A stretch of 64,000 nucleotides of DNA from Hydrogenophaga crocea. GTDB taxonomy: Bacteria; Pseudomonadota; Gammaproteobacteria; Burkholderiales; Burkholderiaceae_C. Positions 1 to 7,117 of the stretch are shown piece by piece. Every line of letters begins with the position of its first letter. Position 1 is the stretch's first letter. A program made the translations under genes and the position numbers. The stretch spans positions 4,320,001 through 4,384,000 of the forward strand of contig NZ_CP049989.1 of the NCBI RefSeq assembly GCF_011388215.1. The letters run 5' to 3'. Under the pieces are notes generated by a model. The model was not told the origin of the DNA. It saw only the letters and a list, made by a program, of their open reading frames with translations, and ran no database searches.

Positions 1-465
1 CAGGCCCTGGCTTTGCAGTGCGATCGTGCCTTCGAGGCGCAGCGTGTTCCAGGGCGTGCCCAGGCCCGCGAGCAGGCCCGCGGGCAGGCGGCCCTGGAAG
101 GGGGCGATGTCGAGCCGGGTTTCGCCGATGCCGGGCCGCAGGTGCAGCTGCACCGGTTGCGGCGTGCAGCACGGCGCGCGCAGGCCGAGCGCGAGCGCGG
201 GCCCGCCATGCCAGGCCGGGCGCAGCCGCCAGGCCAGGCCTTCGGGCAGCGCGCTGGTGCTGCGGCTGCCTTCGCCGCCGGTGAAGAGCAGGTCGGCGCG
301 GCCGGTCCAGACCGTGCCGCTGGCGTTGACCAGCTGCACCTGGCCGCCGCTGGCGCGGGTGACGGCGTCGGCCAGCCAGCGCGCGGGCGCGAACAGCAGC
401 AGCGCGAGCAGCGCGCCGAGCACGGCGGCCGCGAGGGCCAGGCGTTGGATGGCGGTGGGGTTCAT
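1..465 (-). CDS. gspN: Type II secretion system protein N, C-terminus cut by window edge
   Basis: This is the last visible gene of the minus-strand type II secretion run. GspN is a bitopic inner-membrane protein associated with the GspC/L/M assembly platform. The frame opens with ATG at 465, two bases after the gspM stop, and stays open to the window edge, giving 155 visible codons of a family that usually has about 250. The first ~28 residues form a hydrophobic anchor rich in Ala and Leu. The soluble part that follows contains the LPEGLAWRL and RLPAGL patterns of the family. The identification rests mainly on its position after gspM and on these patterns. gspD, gspE and gspF are not in the window and could lie beyond this edge. 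Confidence 0.8.
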   Translation of the reverse strand, partial: MNPTAIQRLALAAAVLGALLALLLFAPARWLADAVTRASGGQVQLVNASGTVWTGRADLLFTGGEGSRSTSALPEGLAWRLRPAWHGGPALALGLRAPCCTPQPVQLHLRPGIGETRLDIAPFQGRLPAGLLAGLGTPWNTLRLEGTIALQSQGL

Positions 466-467
466 GG

Positions 468-998
468 TCAGTTGGCCGTGGCCAGCGGCGGGCCGGCCAG
501 CACCAGGGTGCCGGTCCAGCCACCCGAGGCGGCGTCGCGGCTCAGTTGCGACTCGACCGGCAGCAGGCGGGCGTTGCTGCGCACCTGCTGCAGCCACTGC
601 GCGAGCGCCACGGGGCTGGCCTGGCGCAGCGCAACGGTGGCGCGGTCGCCGACCACGCTCACCTGGGCGCTGCCGCCCAGCGTGGCGCTGGCGGCTTCGA
701 GCTGGCGCAGTGCTTCGTCGCGGCTGGGCGCGGCGGCCGCCGACTGCGCGCGCAAGGCTTCGGCCTGTTGCGCAAACTGCTGCATGCGCGCGAGTTGGGC
801 GTCGGCGGCGGCCTGGCGCGCGGGCGCCTGGCGCAGGGTCTGCCAGGCCGGCGCGATCGCCACCCACCACAGCAGGCCCAGGCCGAGCACGGCGGCGGCG
901 ATCAGCACCAGCCGGCGCTCGCGCGCCGACAGGCCGGCCAGCCAGGCCGAAACGGCGGCCAGGCCGCGGGTCTTGGAGGGGGTGTCGCTGGCGGCCAT
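468..998 (-). CDS. gspM: Type II secretion system protein M
   Basis: GspM (176 aa) is an inner-membrane protein of the secretion platform that dimerises and binds GspL. The sequence shows a short cytoplasmic N-terminus ending in SARERRLVL, one transmembrane helix at about residues 31-48 (LIAAAVLGLGLLWWVAI), then an Ala/Gln-rich coiled-coil and a small ferredoxin-like periplasmic domain with the SPVALAQWLQQV pattern. Length and order match the family. It lies 3 bases downstream of gspL and 2 bases upstream of gspN, so all three are likely co-transcribed and translationally linked. Confidence 0.88.
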   Translation of the reverse strand: MAASDTPSKTRGLAAVSAWLAGLSARERRLVLIAAAVLGLGLLWWVAIAPAWQTLRQAPARQAAADAQLARMQQFAQQAEALRAQSAAAAPSRDEALRQLEAASATLGGSAQVSVVGDRATVALRQASPVALAQWLQQVRSNARLLPVESQLSRDAASGGWTGTLVLAGPPLATAN

Positions 999-1001
999 GG
1001 T

Positions 1002-2285
1002 TCAGGGTTGGGGCGTTTGCAGCGACAGTTCGCCGCCGTCGTAGCGCGCGCGCCAGCCGGCGGTCTGCAGCGCCTGCTGCAGCGCGCGCACCTGGTCGTC
1101 GCCGGCGCGCCAGCCCGACAGGCGCAGGCCGTTGGCGTCGTAGGACAGCCGCGTGGGCGTGACGGCCTCGGGGCCGGCCGCGCGGTCGATCGCGCCGAGC
1201 AGGGTTTCGAGGTCGCCCGCGGCCAGGTGGCCGCTGGCCTGCTGCAGCCGCGCGACCTCGCGCTGCATCTGCACCGGCGGGTCGATCACCAGGCCGACGT
1301 TGGGGAAGGTGCGCGTGAGCGTGTCGCGCGCGGCGGCCTGCTTGGCCTGCAGGCTGCGGCCTTCCTGCCAGGCCACGAGGTTCAGGCCCACGAGCTGCGC
1401 CAGCAGCAGCGCCGCCAGGCCCCAGCGCGCCGGGCGCCAGGCGGGTGAGGCGCGGAACTCGCGCCAGGCGCGGCGCAGGCGCTGGCTGCGGCGGGCGTTG
1501 GAGGACAGGCTGAGGTCGAACTGCGCGAGGTTCCAGTCGGTCTGGCCCGCGCGCAGCAGCCATTGGTCGGGCGGCACCGGGTCGACATGGCGCTGCAGCA
1601 CGCGCGTGGCGAGCTCGACCACCAGCGGGTCGGCGAGCCAGACATCGAGGCTGCGCGCGTCGTCCTGGCCTTCGTCGGCGCCGGGAATGAGCGCCGACAG
1701 CGGCGGCACGCCCGCGCCTTCGAGCAGCGGCACGCTGCTCACGCCCAGCGGGCTGGCGCTCGCGAGCCAGGCCTGCTGGCCGTCGATGTGGGCCCAGTGC
1801 ACGAGGCTGGGGGCGTCCATGGCGAAGCTGCGCGTGCTGCCGGGCGCCGAGGGTGCGGCGGCCGCGACCATGGGCCACATGAGCGGCGCGATGCGCGCCA
1901 CCGGCCGGCCCGAGCTTTCGAGGGCGCGCACCCAGGCGCGCAGGCGGTCGCGGTGGGTGCTCGCGACCCAGACCGGCTGGCCCGGCCGGCCGTCGGGCTC
2001 GAGGGCGTGGTGCAGTTCGCCCACGTCGCACAACACGCGGTCTTCGAGCAGGCCGTCGAGCGCGGCACGCAGGCGCGGGCCGCTCACGCGCGGCAGGTTG
2101 ATGCGGTTCCAGGTGAGCGTGCGCGGCGGCAGCGCGAGCACTAGCTCGTCGTCGCGCGGCAGCAGGTCGATCGCGCACTCGCCGTGTTCATCGGGCTGCT
2201 GGCCGTCGGCGCTGCGCACCCACTGCAGCAGCGTGGAGGCCGCGCCGGGACTGGCGAGGGGGTCGACGGGCGTGACGATCAGCAC
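1002..2285 (-). CDS. gspL: Type II secretion system protein L (GTG start)
   Basis: GspL links the cytoplasmic ATPase GspE to the periplasmic part of the type II secretion platform. At 427 aa it is of family length. It has an actin-like cytoplasmic domain over roughly residues 1-285, a single transmembrane segment (WGLAALLLAQLVGLNLVAW), and a periplasmic ferredoxin-like domain of about 110 residues. The start codon is GTG. No strong ribosome binding site is visible, so the start is the least certain part. A gap of about 90 bases separates it from the upstream gspK stop. This is the only sizeable gap in the operon and holds a weak GC hairpin followed by T residues on this strand. Confidence 0.88.
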   Translation of the reverse strand: MLIVTPVDPLASPGAASTLLQWVRSADGQQPDEHGECAIDLLPRDDELVLALPPRTLTWNRINLPRVSGPRLRAALDGLLEDRVLCDVGELHHALEPDGRPGQPVWVASTHRDRLRAWVRALESSGRPVARIAPLMWPMVAAAAPSAPGSTRSFAMDAPSLVHWAHIDGQQAWLASASPLGVSSVPLLEGAGVPPLSALIPGADEGQDDARSLDVWLADPLVVELATRVLQRHVDPVPPDQWLLRAGQTDWNLAQFDLSLSSNARRSQRLRRAWREFRASPAWRPARWGLAALLLAQLVGLNLVAWQEGRSLQAKQAAARDTLTRTFPNVGLVIDPPVQMQREVARLQQASGHLAAGDLETLLGAIDRAAGPEAVTPTRLSYDANGLRLSGWRAGDDQVRALQQALQTAGWRARYDGGELSLQTPQP

Positions 2286-2375
2286 AGCGGGGATTTCAGG
2301 AAGTGGGACCGGCCATTCTAGGGAGGGATCACGACAAAAAGACCGGAAAGGCCCGGGCGGCGTTGCATCCCGGCT

Positions 2376-3356
2376 TCAACGGCGTGTGAAGCGCTCGCGC
2401 CAGACGATGCGCACGTCGAGGTTGCGCCGCACCACGAGCGAGCGCTCTTCGATGATGGTGTCGTCCAGCCGCAGCCGGCCGCGCACCTCGAAATGCTCGC
2501 TGCGCACGCCGTGGTACTGGTCGGACAGCGGCGGCACCTCGCTCGCCCCGAGCACGCGCGCGGCCTCGGCCAGGCTGCGGAAGGGGGTGCGCTCGCGCAC
2601 GGCGATGAGCCGGCGCGCGCGCGCCAGGTCGAGCCCGGGCGACGAAGCGGCGATGGCCTCGGCGCTCGCGGTGTTGAGGTTGAGCGTGGTGCGCTGCGGC
2701 AGCACGGTGAGGTGGGGTTCGAGCCGCGCCAGGCTCTCGCGTGAAATGCCCAGCCACGCGAGTTGCGAGAACTTGGTGGGCAGCAGCGCGGTGCGCGAAG
2801 GCTGGGGGTCGGTGAGCGACAGCCGCGTGCTCGCGAGCAGTTCGTTGGCCGCCGCCTGCAGTTCGCCCAGGGGCAGGCCCAGGCCCTCGTAGAGCCGTTG
2901 CAGGGCCTGCAGGTCGGGCTCGGACAGCTCCACCTTGAGCGCGCTGCCGCTGCCCTCGCGCCGGATCACGTTGTTGAAGTTCAGGCGCGACTGCAGGTCG
3001 ATCATCTCGCCCGACAGGAAGGCCTGCAGCACGCTGTCGGCGTTGTTGTCGCGGTCGGCCGCGAGGAAGCTGGAGAGGCGGGCTTCTTCGAGCGGCAGCG
3101 CCCAGGGTTCGCCCAGGTGGTCGGGGTTGCCGCTGGTCTGGTTGCCGCGCGCGTCCTCGCGCAGGATCAGGCGGGCCCAGTCGAGCGCGCCCGCGAGGAT
3201 CCAGGCCGCCTGGCCGCGCTGGCGCTCGGCGCGTTCGATCTCGATCGCGCGCCACTGCTGCCAGGCGGCGCTGGCCGCCAGCGCCGCCACCAGGGTGACG
3301 GTGAGCATGGCGAGCAGCAGGGCCGCGCCGCGCTGGGTCCGCGCACCGGCGCTCAT
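2376..3356 (-). CDS. gspK: Type II secretion minor pseudopilin K
   Basis: GspK (326 aa) is the large minor pseudopilin that caps the pseudopilus tip with GspI and GspJ. The start MSAGARTQRG was chosen because its ATG overlaps the gspJ stop by 4 bases. The prepilin cleavage site is the Arg-Gly in TQRGAALLLAML, followed by a hydrophobic helix. As is usual for GspK, the Glu at position +5 of the mature protein is absent. The C-terminal half carries the helix-hairpin-helix-like NLNTASAEAIAAS and LIAVRERTPFRSLAE segments typical of GspK. Length fits the family. Confidence 0.9.
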   Translation of the reverse strand: MSAGARTQRGAALLLAMLTVTLVAALAASAAWQQWRAIEIERAERQRGQAAWILAGALDWARLILREDARGNQTSGNPDHLGEPWALPLEEARLSSFLAADRDNNADSVLQAFLSGEMIDLQSRLNFNNVIRREGSGSALKVELSEPDLQALQRLYEGLGLPLGELQAAANELLASTRLSLTDPQPSRTALLPTKFSQLAWLGISRESLARLEPHLTVLPQRTTLNLNTASAEAIAASSPGLDLARARRLIAVRERTPFRSLAEAARVLGASEVPPLSDQYHGVRSEHFEVRGRLRLDDTIIEERSLVVRRNLDVRIVWRERFTRR

Positions 3357-4096
3357 GGCGCGGCCTCCAGCGTGGGCCGCACCCAATCGCGCAGCAGCGT
3401 GCCCTGCAGCGGCAGCTCGGGCGCGAGCGTGAGCTGCAGCCGCACGCCGTTGGGCAGGTTGGCGTTGGGCGCGTAGCCGTCGCCGCTGGCGGGCACGGTG
3501 TCGGCGGCCGACTGCGGGTTGGTCCAGGCCTCGCCGCGGTGGTAGTAGAGCTGCCAGGCGCTGGCGCGCACCAGGCCGATCGCGCTGTCGGCCGTGGGCG
3601 AGGCCAGGGTGTCGCCGCTGGCGCCGGGGTTGACCCGCCCGGCCGACCACTCGCTCGCGCGCTGCCAGGCGCGCGCGAGCTCGTCGCGCTGGCGCAGCGG
3701 GCCCGATTGCCAGCGCGACCAGCGCAGGCCTTCGGCACCGGGCAGCAGGGCCCAGGCCACCACGCGGATGCCGCGGCTGTCGAGGCCGGTTTCCATCGGG
3801 TCGCGGCGCGTGAGCCGCAGCACCTGGCCGTTGAAGTCGATCGGGTTGACCTCGCGCGTGTCGATCAGCGCGTCGAGGTCGGCGTTCCACTGGCCGAGTG
3901 CCGATTGCAGGCGCAGCAACTCGTTGGCGCGCGACTGCGTGATCGCCTGCGTGCGCCCCATGCCGTCGATGGCGCGCCAGCTCAGGATGGCGATGGTCGA
4001 CAGGATGACCAGCGCCACCAGCAGTTCGACCAGGGTGAAGCCGCGTGCGCGCCGGGGCGGCAACGGCGACACGCAGCGCGAAGTGTGGGGGCTCAT
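3353..4096 (-). CDS. gspJ: Type II secretion minor pseudopilin J
   Basis: GspJ (247 aa) is a minor pseudopilin that forms the tip complex with GspI and GspK. The start MSPHTSRC at 4096 gives a leader of about 18 residues ending at the GspO prepilin peptidase site in RARGFTLVELLVAL, with Glu at +5 of the mature chain. A longer upstream in-frame extension would run into gspI and was rejected. The body contains the WRAIDGM and RREVNPIDF-type segments usual in GspJ. Its stop overlaps the gspK start. Confidence 0.92.
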   Translation of the reverse strand: MSPHTSRCVSPLPPRRARGFTLVELLVALVILSTIAILSWRAIDGMGRTQAITQSRANELLRLQSALGQWNADLDALIDTREVNPIDFNGQVLRLTRRDPMETGLDSRGIRVVAWALLPGAEGLRWSRWQSGPLRQRDELARAWQRASEWSAGRVNPGASGDTLASPTADSAIGLVRASAWQLYYHRGEAWTNPQSAADTVPASGDGYAPNANLPNGVRLQLTLAPELPLQGTLLRDWVRPTLEAAP

Positions 4097-4098
4097 GG

Positions 4099-4455
4099 TC
4101 AATACCGGCCCTGCACCGTGGACAGTGTGAGCAGGCGCGTCGCGCCCTGCACCACGGTGGCGTCGACCCGGCGGAAGTTGGGGTTGGGCGTGGGTGACAC
4201 CGACAGCCGCACCAGCATCGTGCGGTTGGCCTGTTCGCACACCACCTCACTGTCGCCCGTGCCGGGCAGCTGGCGCTGCAGCCGCAGCGCGGTGAGCGCG
4301 TTCTCGGCGCAGAGCTGGGCCAGCCACTGTTCGGTCTGGCGTTCGGCGTTGCGGGTTAGCGCGCCGCTGGCCTGCAGCCCGGCGGTGAGGGTGAGCGCCA
4401 CGACCCCGAGCGCCACCAGCACCTCGATCAGCGTGAAGCCGCGGCAGGGCTTCAT
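4099..4455 (-). CDS. gspI: Type II secretion minor pseudopilin I
   Basis: GspI (118 aa) is the minor pseudopilin thought to nucleate the pseudopilus tip. It has a very short leader, MKPCRG, followed by FTLIEVLVALGVVAL with Glu at +5, so cleavage is expected after Gly6. The soluble domain contains the AENALTALRLQRQLP pattern of the family. Its start overlaps the gspH stop by 4 bases and its stop lies 2 bases before the gspJ start. Confidence 0.92.
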   Translation of the reverse strand: MKPCRGFTLIEVLVALGVVALTLTAGLQASGALTRNAERQTEQWLAQLCAENALTALRLQRQLPGTGDSEVVCEQANRTMLVRLSVSPTPNPNFRRVDATVVQGATRLLTLSTVQGRY

Positions 4456-4913
4456 GGTTCGTTCACCACGGCGAAGGGGCCGAGGCCGTCGGTGGCGATG
4501 ACGAGCCGGCGCTCACCCAGCACGATGGCCACGCGCTGCGCGGGAATCAGCGGCTCGGGGCCGAGCACCAGGCCGGTGGCGCCGGGCGGTGCCACCACCT
4601 GCGCGGCCGTGCCTTCGTTGAGCCAGCGTTGCGGGCCGTCGGTGACGCCGGCGGGGCGCACGCCTTCCTGCGGGCGGGGCAGGCCGATGAACTCGAAGCC
4701 GTCGGGGCGGATGCGCCAGACCACGGGCAGGCCGCTGGTGCGCGACTGCGCGCGCGCCGATTCGACCAGCGCCGACAGGCGCATGGCCTCGCGTTCGAGG
4801 CGGGTGCCGCTGTCGTCGCGCAGCGCGAGCGTGACGCTGGCCGTGGCCAGGGCCACGATGGCCACCACCACCATGATCTCCAGCAGCGTGAAGCCTCGGT
4901 GGGCGGGGCGCAT
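4452..4913 (-). CDS. gspH: Type II secretion pseudopilin H
   Basis: GspH (153 aa) is a minor pseudopilin placed between the tip complex and the major pseudopilin. It shows a type IV prepilin leader MRPAHRG followed by FTLLEIMVVVAIVAL with Glu at +5. The C-terminal beta-rich domain has the RLSALVESARAQSRTSG helix and a conserved VVWRIRPDGFEF strand typical of GspH. It sits between gspG and gspI. Confidence 0.92.
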   Translation of the reverse strand: MRPAHRGFTLLEIMVVVAIVALATASVTLALRDDSGTRLEREAMRLSALVESARAQSRTSGLPVVWRIRPDGFEFIGLPRPQEGVRPAGVTDGPQRWLNEGTAAQVVAPPGATGLVLGPEPLIPAQRVAIVLGERRLVIATDGLGPFAVVNEP

Positions 4914-4951
4914 GGGCTTGGGCTCAGCAGGCCGTCAGCCGGCCGACGGGT

Positions 4952-5428
4952 TCATTGCCAGCTGCCGATGTCGGCATTGGCGCCCTCGCCGCCGGCCTGG
5001 CCGTCGGCGCCGAGCGAGAGCACGTCGACCTCGCCGTGCACGCCGGGATTGAGGTATTGGTAGGGCCGGCCCCAGGGATCGTTGGGCAGCTTGTCGAGGT
5101 AGCGGCGCCAGTTGGGCGGCAGCGGTGCGGCGGTGGGCTTGGCCACCAGCGCGGCCAGGCCCTGCTCGTTGCTCGGGTAGCGCTGGTTGTCGAGGCGGTA
5201 CAGCTTGAGCGCCTGCATGAGGTTGTTGACGTCGGTTCGTGCGGCGGTCATGCGCGCGTCGTCGGTGCGGTCGAGCACGTTGGGCACGATGAGCGCGGCC
5301 AGCACACCGATGATGACCAGCACCACCATCAGCTCGATGAGCGTGAAACCGCGCTGCAGGGCTTGCCGGGCGGGGGAAAGGAATCGAATCAAGCGCGTCT
5401 CCGGTGCCGCGTGGGCAGAGGCCCACAT
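4952..5428 (-). CDS. gspG: Type II secretion major pseudopilin G
   Basis: GspG is the major pseudopilin that builds the periplasmic piston. The prepilin site is QRGFTLIELMVVLVIIGVL with Glu at +5. The mature domain carries the hallmark segments LYRLDNQRYPSNEQGL and DPWGRPYQYLNPG and a C-terminal acidic, Gly-rich loop (LGADGQAGGEGANAD) that binds calcium in the family. The ATG at 5428 gives 158 aa with a long 27-residue leader. A TTG at 5392 in the same frame would give a 15-residue leader and leave more room for a promoter before the divergent gspC, so the start is uncertain. This is the first gene of the minus-strand operon. Confidence 0.93.
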   Translation of the reverse strand: MWASAHAAPETRLIRFLSPARQALQRGFTLIELMVVLVIIGVLAALIVPNVLDRTDDARMTAARTDVNNLMQALKLYRLDNQRYPSNEQGLAALVAKPTAAPLPPNWRRYLDKLPNDPWGRPYQYLNPGVHGEVDVLSLGADGQAGGEGANADIGSWQ

Positions 5429-5457
5429 AGAGGGTCGGTCGATGATAATGCGCCGTC

Positions 5458-5967
5458 ATGGCAACAGATCGAAGCTTCGGCCACTCGGTGTTTCTCGGCG
5501 AAAGCGCGGCCAGCGGCGCCGCGCCGCGCCGCTGGCCGGCGCTGGCGGCTGGTCTGTTGTGGCTCGCTGCCGGCCTCAGCCTAGGCTATTGGGCGCTGCA
5601 GGTGCTGGGTCGCTCGCCGCTCACACCCGTTTCCACCACCGCCCAGCTGCCCGAAGCGCCCGAGCCCGCGGCCCTCGCGCGGGTGCTGGGCGCCACGCCC
5701 CAGGTGGCCGCGGTCACCGCACCGGTGGCGCCGCCGCCGCTGTCCTCGCGCTACCAGCTGGTGGGCGTGGTGGCCGACGGCGGCGACGGTGGTGCCGCGC
5801 TGATCGCGATCGACGGCCAGCCGCCCAAGCCTTACCGCGTGGGTGCCACGCTCGAAGGCGATGTGGTCTTGCGCACGGTGCAGCGGCGCTCGGTGCGGCT
5901 GGCGCCGCCCGGCAATGCCCAACCGTTCGAACTGAGCCTGCCCGAAGCACCGGGCGGCCGCTCCTGA
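5458..5967 (+). CDS. gspC: Type II secretion system protein C, short form without PDZ domain
   Basis: GspC couples the inner-membrane platform to the outer-membrane secretin GspD. The 169-residue protein has a cytoplasmic N-terminus, one transmembrane helix (about residues 27-47) and a homology-region domain (SSRYQLVGVVADG through VRLAPPG) that contacts the secretin. It stops soon after this domain, so it lacks the C-terminal PDZ or coiled-coil module of enterobacterial GspC, as in other short GspC forms. It is transcribed away from gspG with 29 bases between the annotated starts. A GATAAT box lies just upstream (5444-5449) but I see no matching -35. Confidence 0.86.
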   Translation: MATDRSFGHSVFLGESAASGAAPRRWPALAAGLLWLAAGLSLGYWALQVLGRSPLTPVSTTAQLPEAPEPAALARVLGATPQVAAVTAPVAPPPLSSRYQLVGVVADGGDGGAALIAIDGQPPKPYRVGATLEGDVVLRTVQRRSVRLAPPGNAQPFELSLPEAPGGRS

Positions 5968-5992
5968 GGCAGCCGGCGCGCGGCCGGGCCGT

Positions 5993-7105
5993 TCAAGCGG
6001 TGGCGTCGAGCATGCCCTGCGCGGCGAGCAGCAGGGGCCAGGCGAGCAGCGCGCCCGTGCCCTGGTTGGTGTTGAGTTCGAGGTCGAGCAGTGGGTGCGC
6101 CCGCAGGTGGATCAGCATCAGCCGGTGCGGCGCCGCGGCCGAGCGCTGCGCGTACACCAGGTAATCACCGACGTTGGGGTGCAGTCCCCGCGCGACCAGC
6201 GCCGCGGCGCCGGCCACGAAGCCGTCGACCAGCACGATGCGGCGCTCGCTCGCGGCCTGCAGCATGGCGCCGGCCAGCATGGCGATCTCGAAGCCGCCGA
6301 AGGCCGCGAGCGCGTGGATCGGCGACATGGCGAGCGCGTGCCGCTGCGACGCGGCCTGCAGCTTGTCCACGCGCTGCCAGTGCAGGGTGTCGTCGAGCGA
6401 GGTGGCACCCGGGTCTTCGCGCGGGAAGGCATCGACCACCGGCACACCGCACAGGCGCGACAGCAGCAGCGACGCGCTGGCGATGCCGCCGACGCCGATG
6501 TCGCCGAGCGCGATCACCGTGCCGGGCAGGTGGCGCACCACGTCCATGCCGGCGTGCAGGGCCGAGACCGCCTGCACCAGCGACATGGCCGGGCCCAGCA
6601 GGCAATTGCGCGTGCCGTAGCCGATCTTGCGCGGTTGCAGCACCGCCGCGGGCCGGGTGCGGGCGACGGGCGGAATGGGCGCGGCCAGGCCGGCGTCGAC
6701 CACCGTGACGTCGAAGCCGTGCTGGCGCGCCAGCACGTTGGCCGGGGCCGCGCCCGACAGCAGCTGCGCCACGTGCTGTTGCGAGGTGGACTGCGGCCAG
6801 TCGCTGATGCCCTCGTCGGCCAGTCCGTGGTCGGCTGCGAACACCACGAGTTGCGGCGCATCGAAGACCAGCAGGTCAAAGGGCAGCGGGCTGCCGTTCT
6901 GGATGCGCGCCAGCTGCAGCGCGAGCGACTGCACGCGCCCCAGGGCGAACAGGTCGTGCCCGGGCGTCTGCATGCGCAGGGCCAGCGTGTGGTCGAGCGT
7001 GGCGTCCGCCGTGGCGGCGATCGTGGGCACGCGCAGCCCCTCCACCGGGGCGTGGGGCCGGGCGGCATTGAGCGGGGTCAGCGCGGGGTCGCGGGCCGAG
7101 GGCAT
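5993..7105 (-). CDS. cobT: CobT-family phosphoribosyltransferase with altered active site
   Basis: The 370-residue protein belongs to the nicotinate-nucleotide:dimethylbenzimidazole phosphoribosyltransferase family, which makes alpha-ribazole phosphate for the lower ligand of cobalamin. Family segments are clear: FAADHGLADEGISDWPQ, NVLARQHGFDVTVVDAG, GDIGVGGIASA and AAFGGFEIAMLAGA. At the C-terminus the usual RLGEGSGAALA motif reads NTNQGTGALLA. The Glu that acts as catalytic base in the Salmonella enzyme (Glu317) is therefore Gln; the codon is CAG. It lies 12 bases downstream of ilvA and may be read from its promoter. No other cobalamin gene is in the window. It could be a CobT with a different substrate range or a catalytically changed paralogue. 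Confidence 0.8.
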   Translation of the reverse strand: MPSARDPALTPLNAARPHAPVEGLRVPTIAATADATLDHTLALRMQTPGHDLFALGRVQSLALQLARIQNGSPLPFDLLVFDAPQLVVFAADHGLADEGISDWPQSTSQQHVAQLLSGAAPANVLARQHGFDVTVVDAGLAAPIPPVARTRPAAVLQPRKIGYGTRNCLLGPAMSLVQAVSALHAGMDVVRHLPGTVIALGDIGVGGIASASLLLSRLCGVPVVDAFPREDPGATSLDDTLHWQRVDKLQAASQRHALAMSPIHALAAFGGFEIAMLAGAMLQAASERRIVLVDGFVAGAAALVARGLHPNVGDYLVYAQRSAAAPHRLMLIHLRAHPLLDLELNTNQGTGALLAWPLLLAAQGMLDATA

Positions 7106-7117
7106 GGGGCGGTTCGT

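Noticed and set aside
2286..2375. A terminator splitting the gsp operon between gspK and gspL
   Set aside because: The hairpin is only about 4-5 bp and weakly matched. I mention it under gspL but do not call it a terminator.
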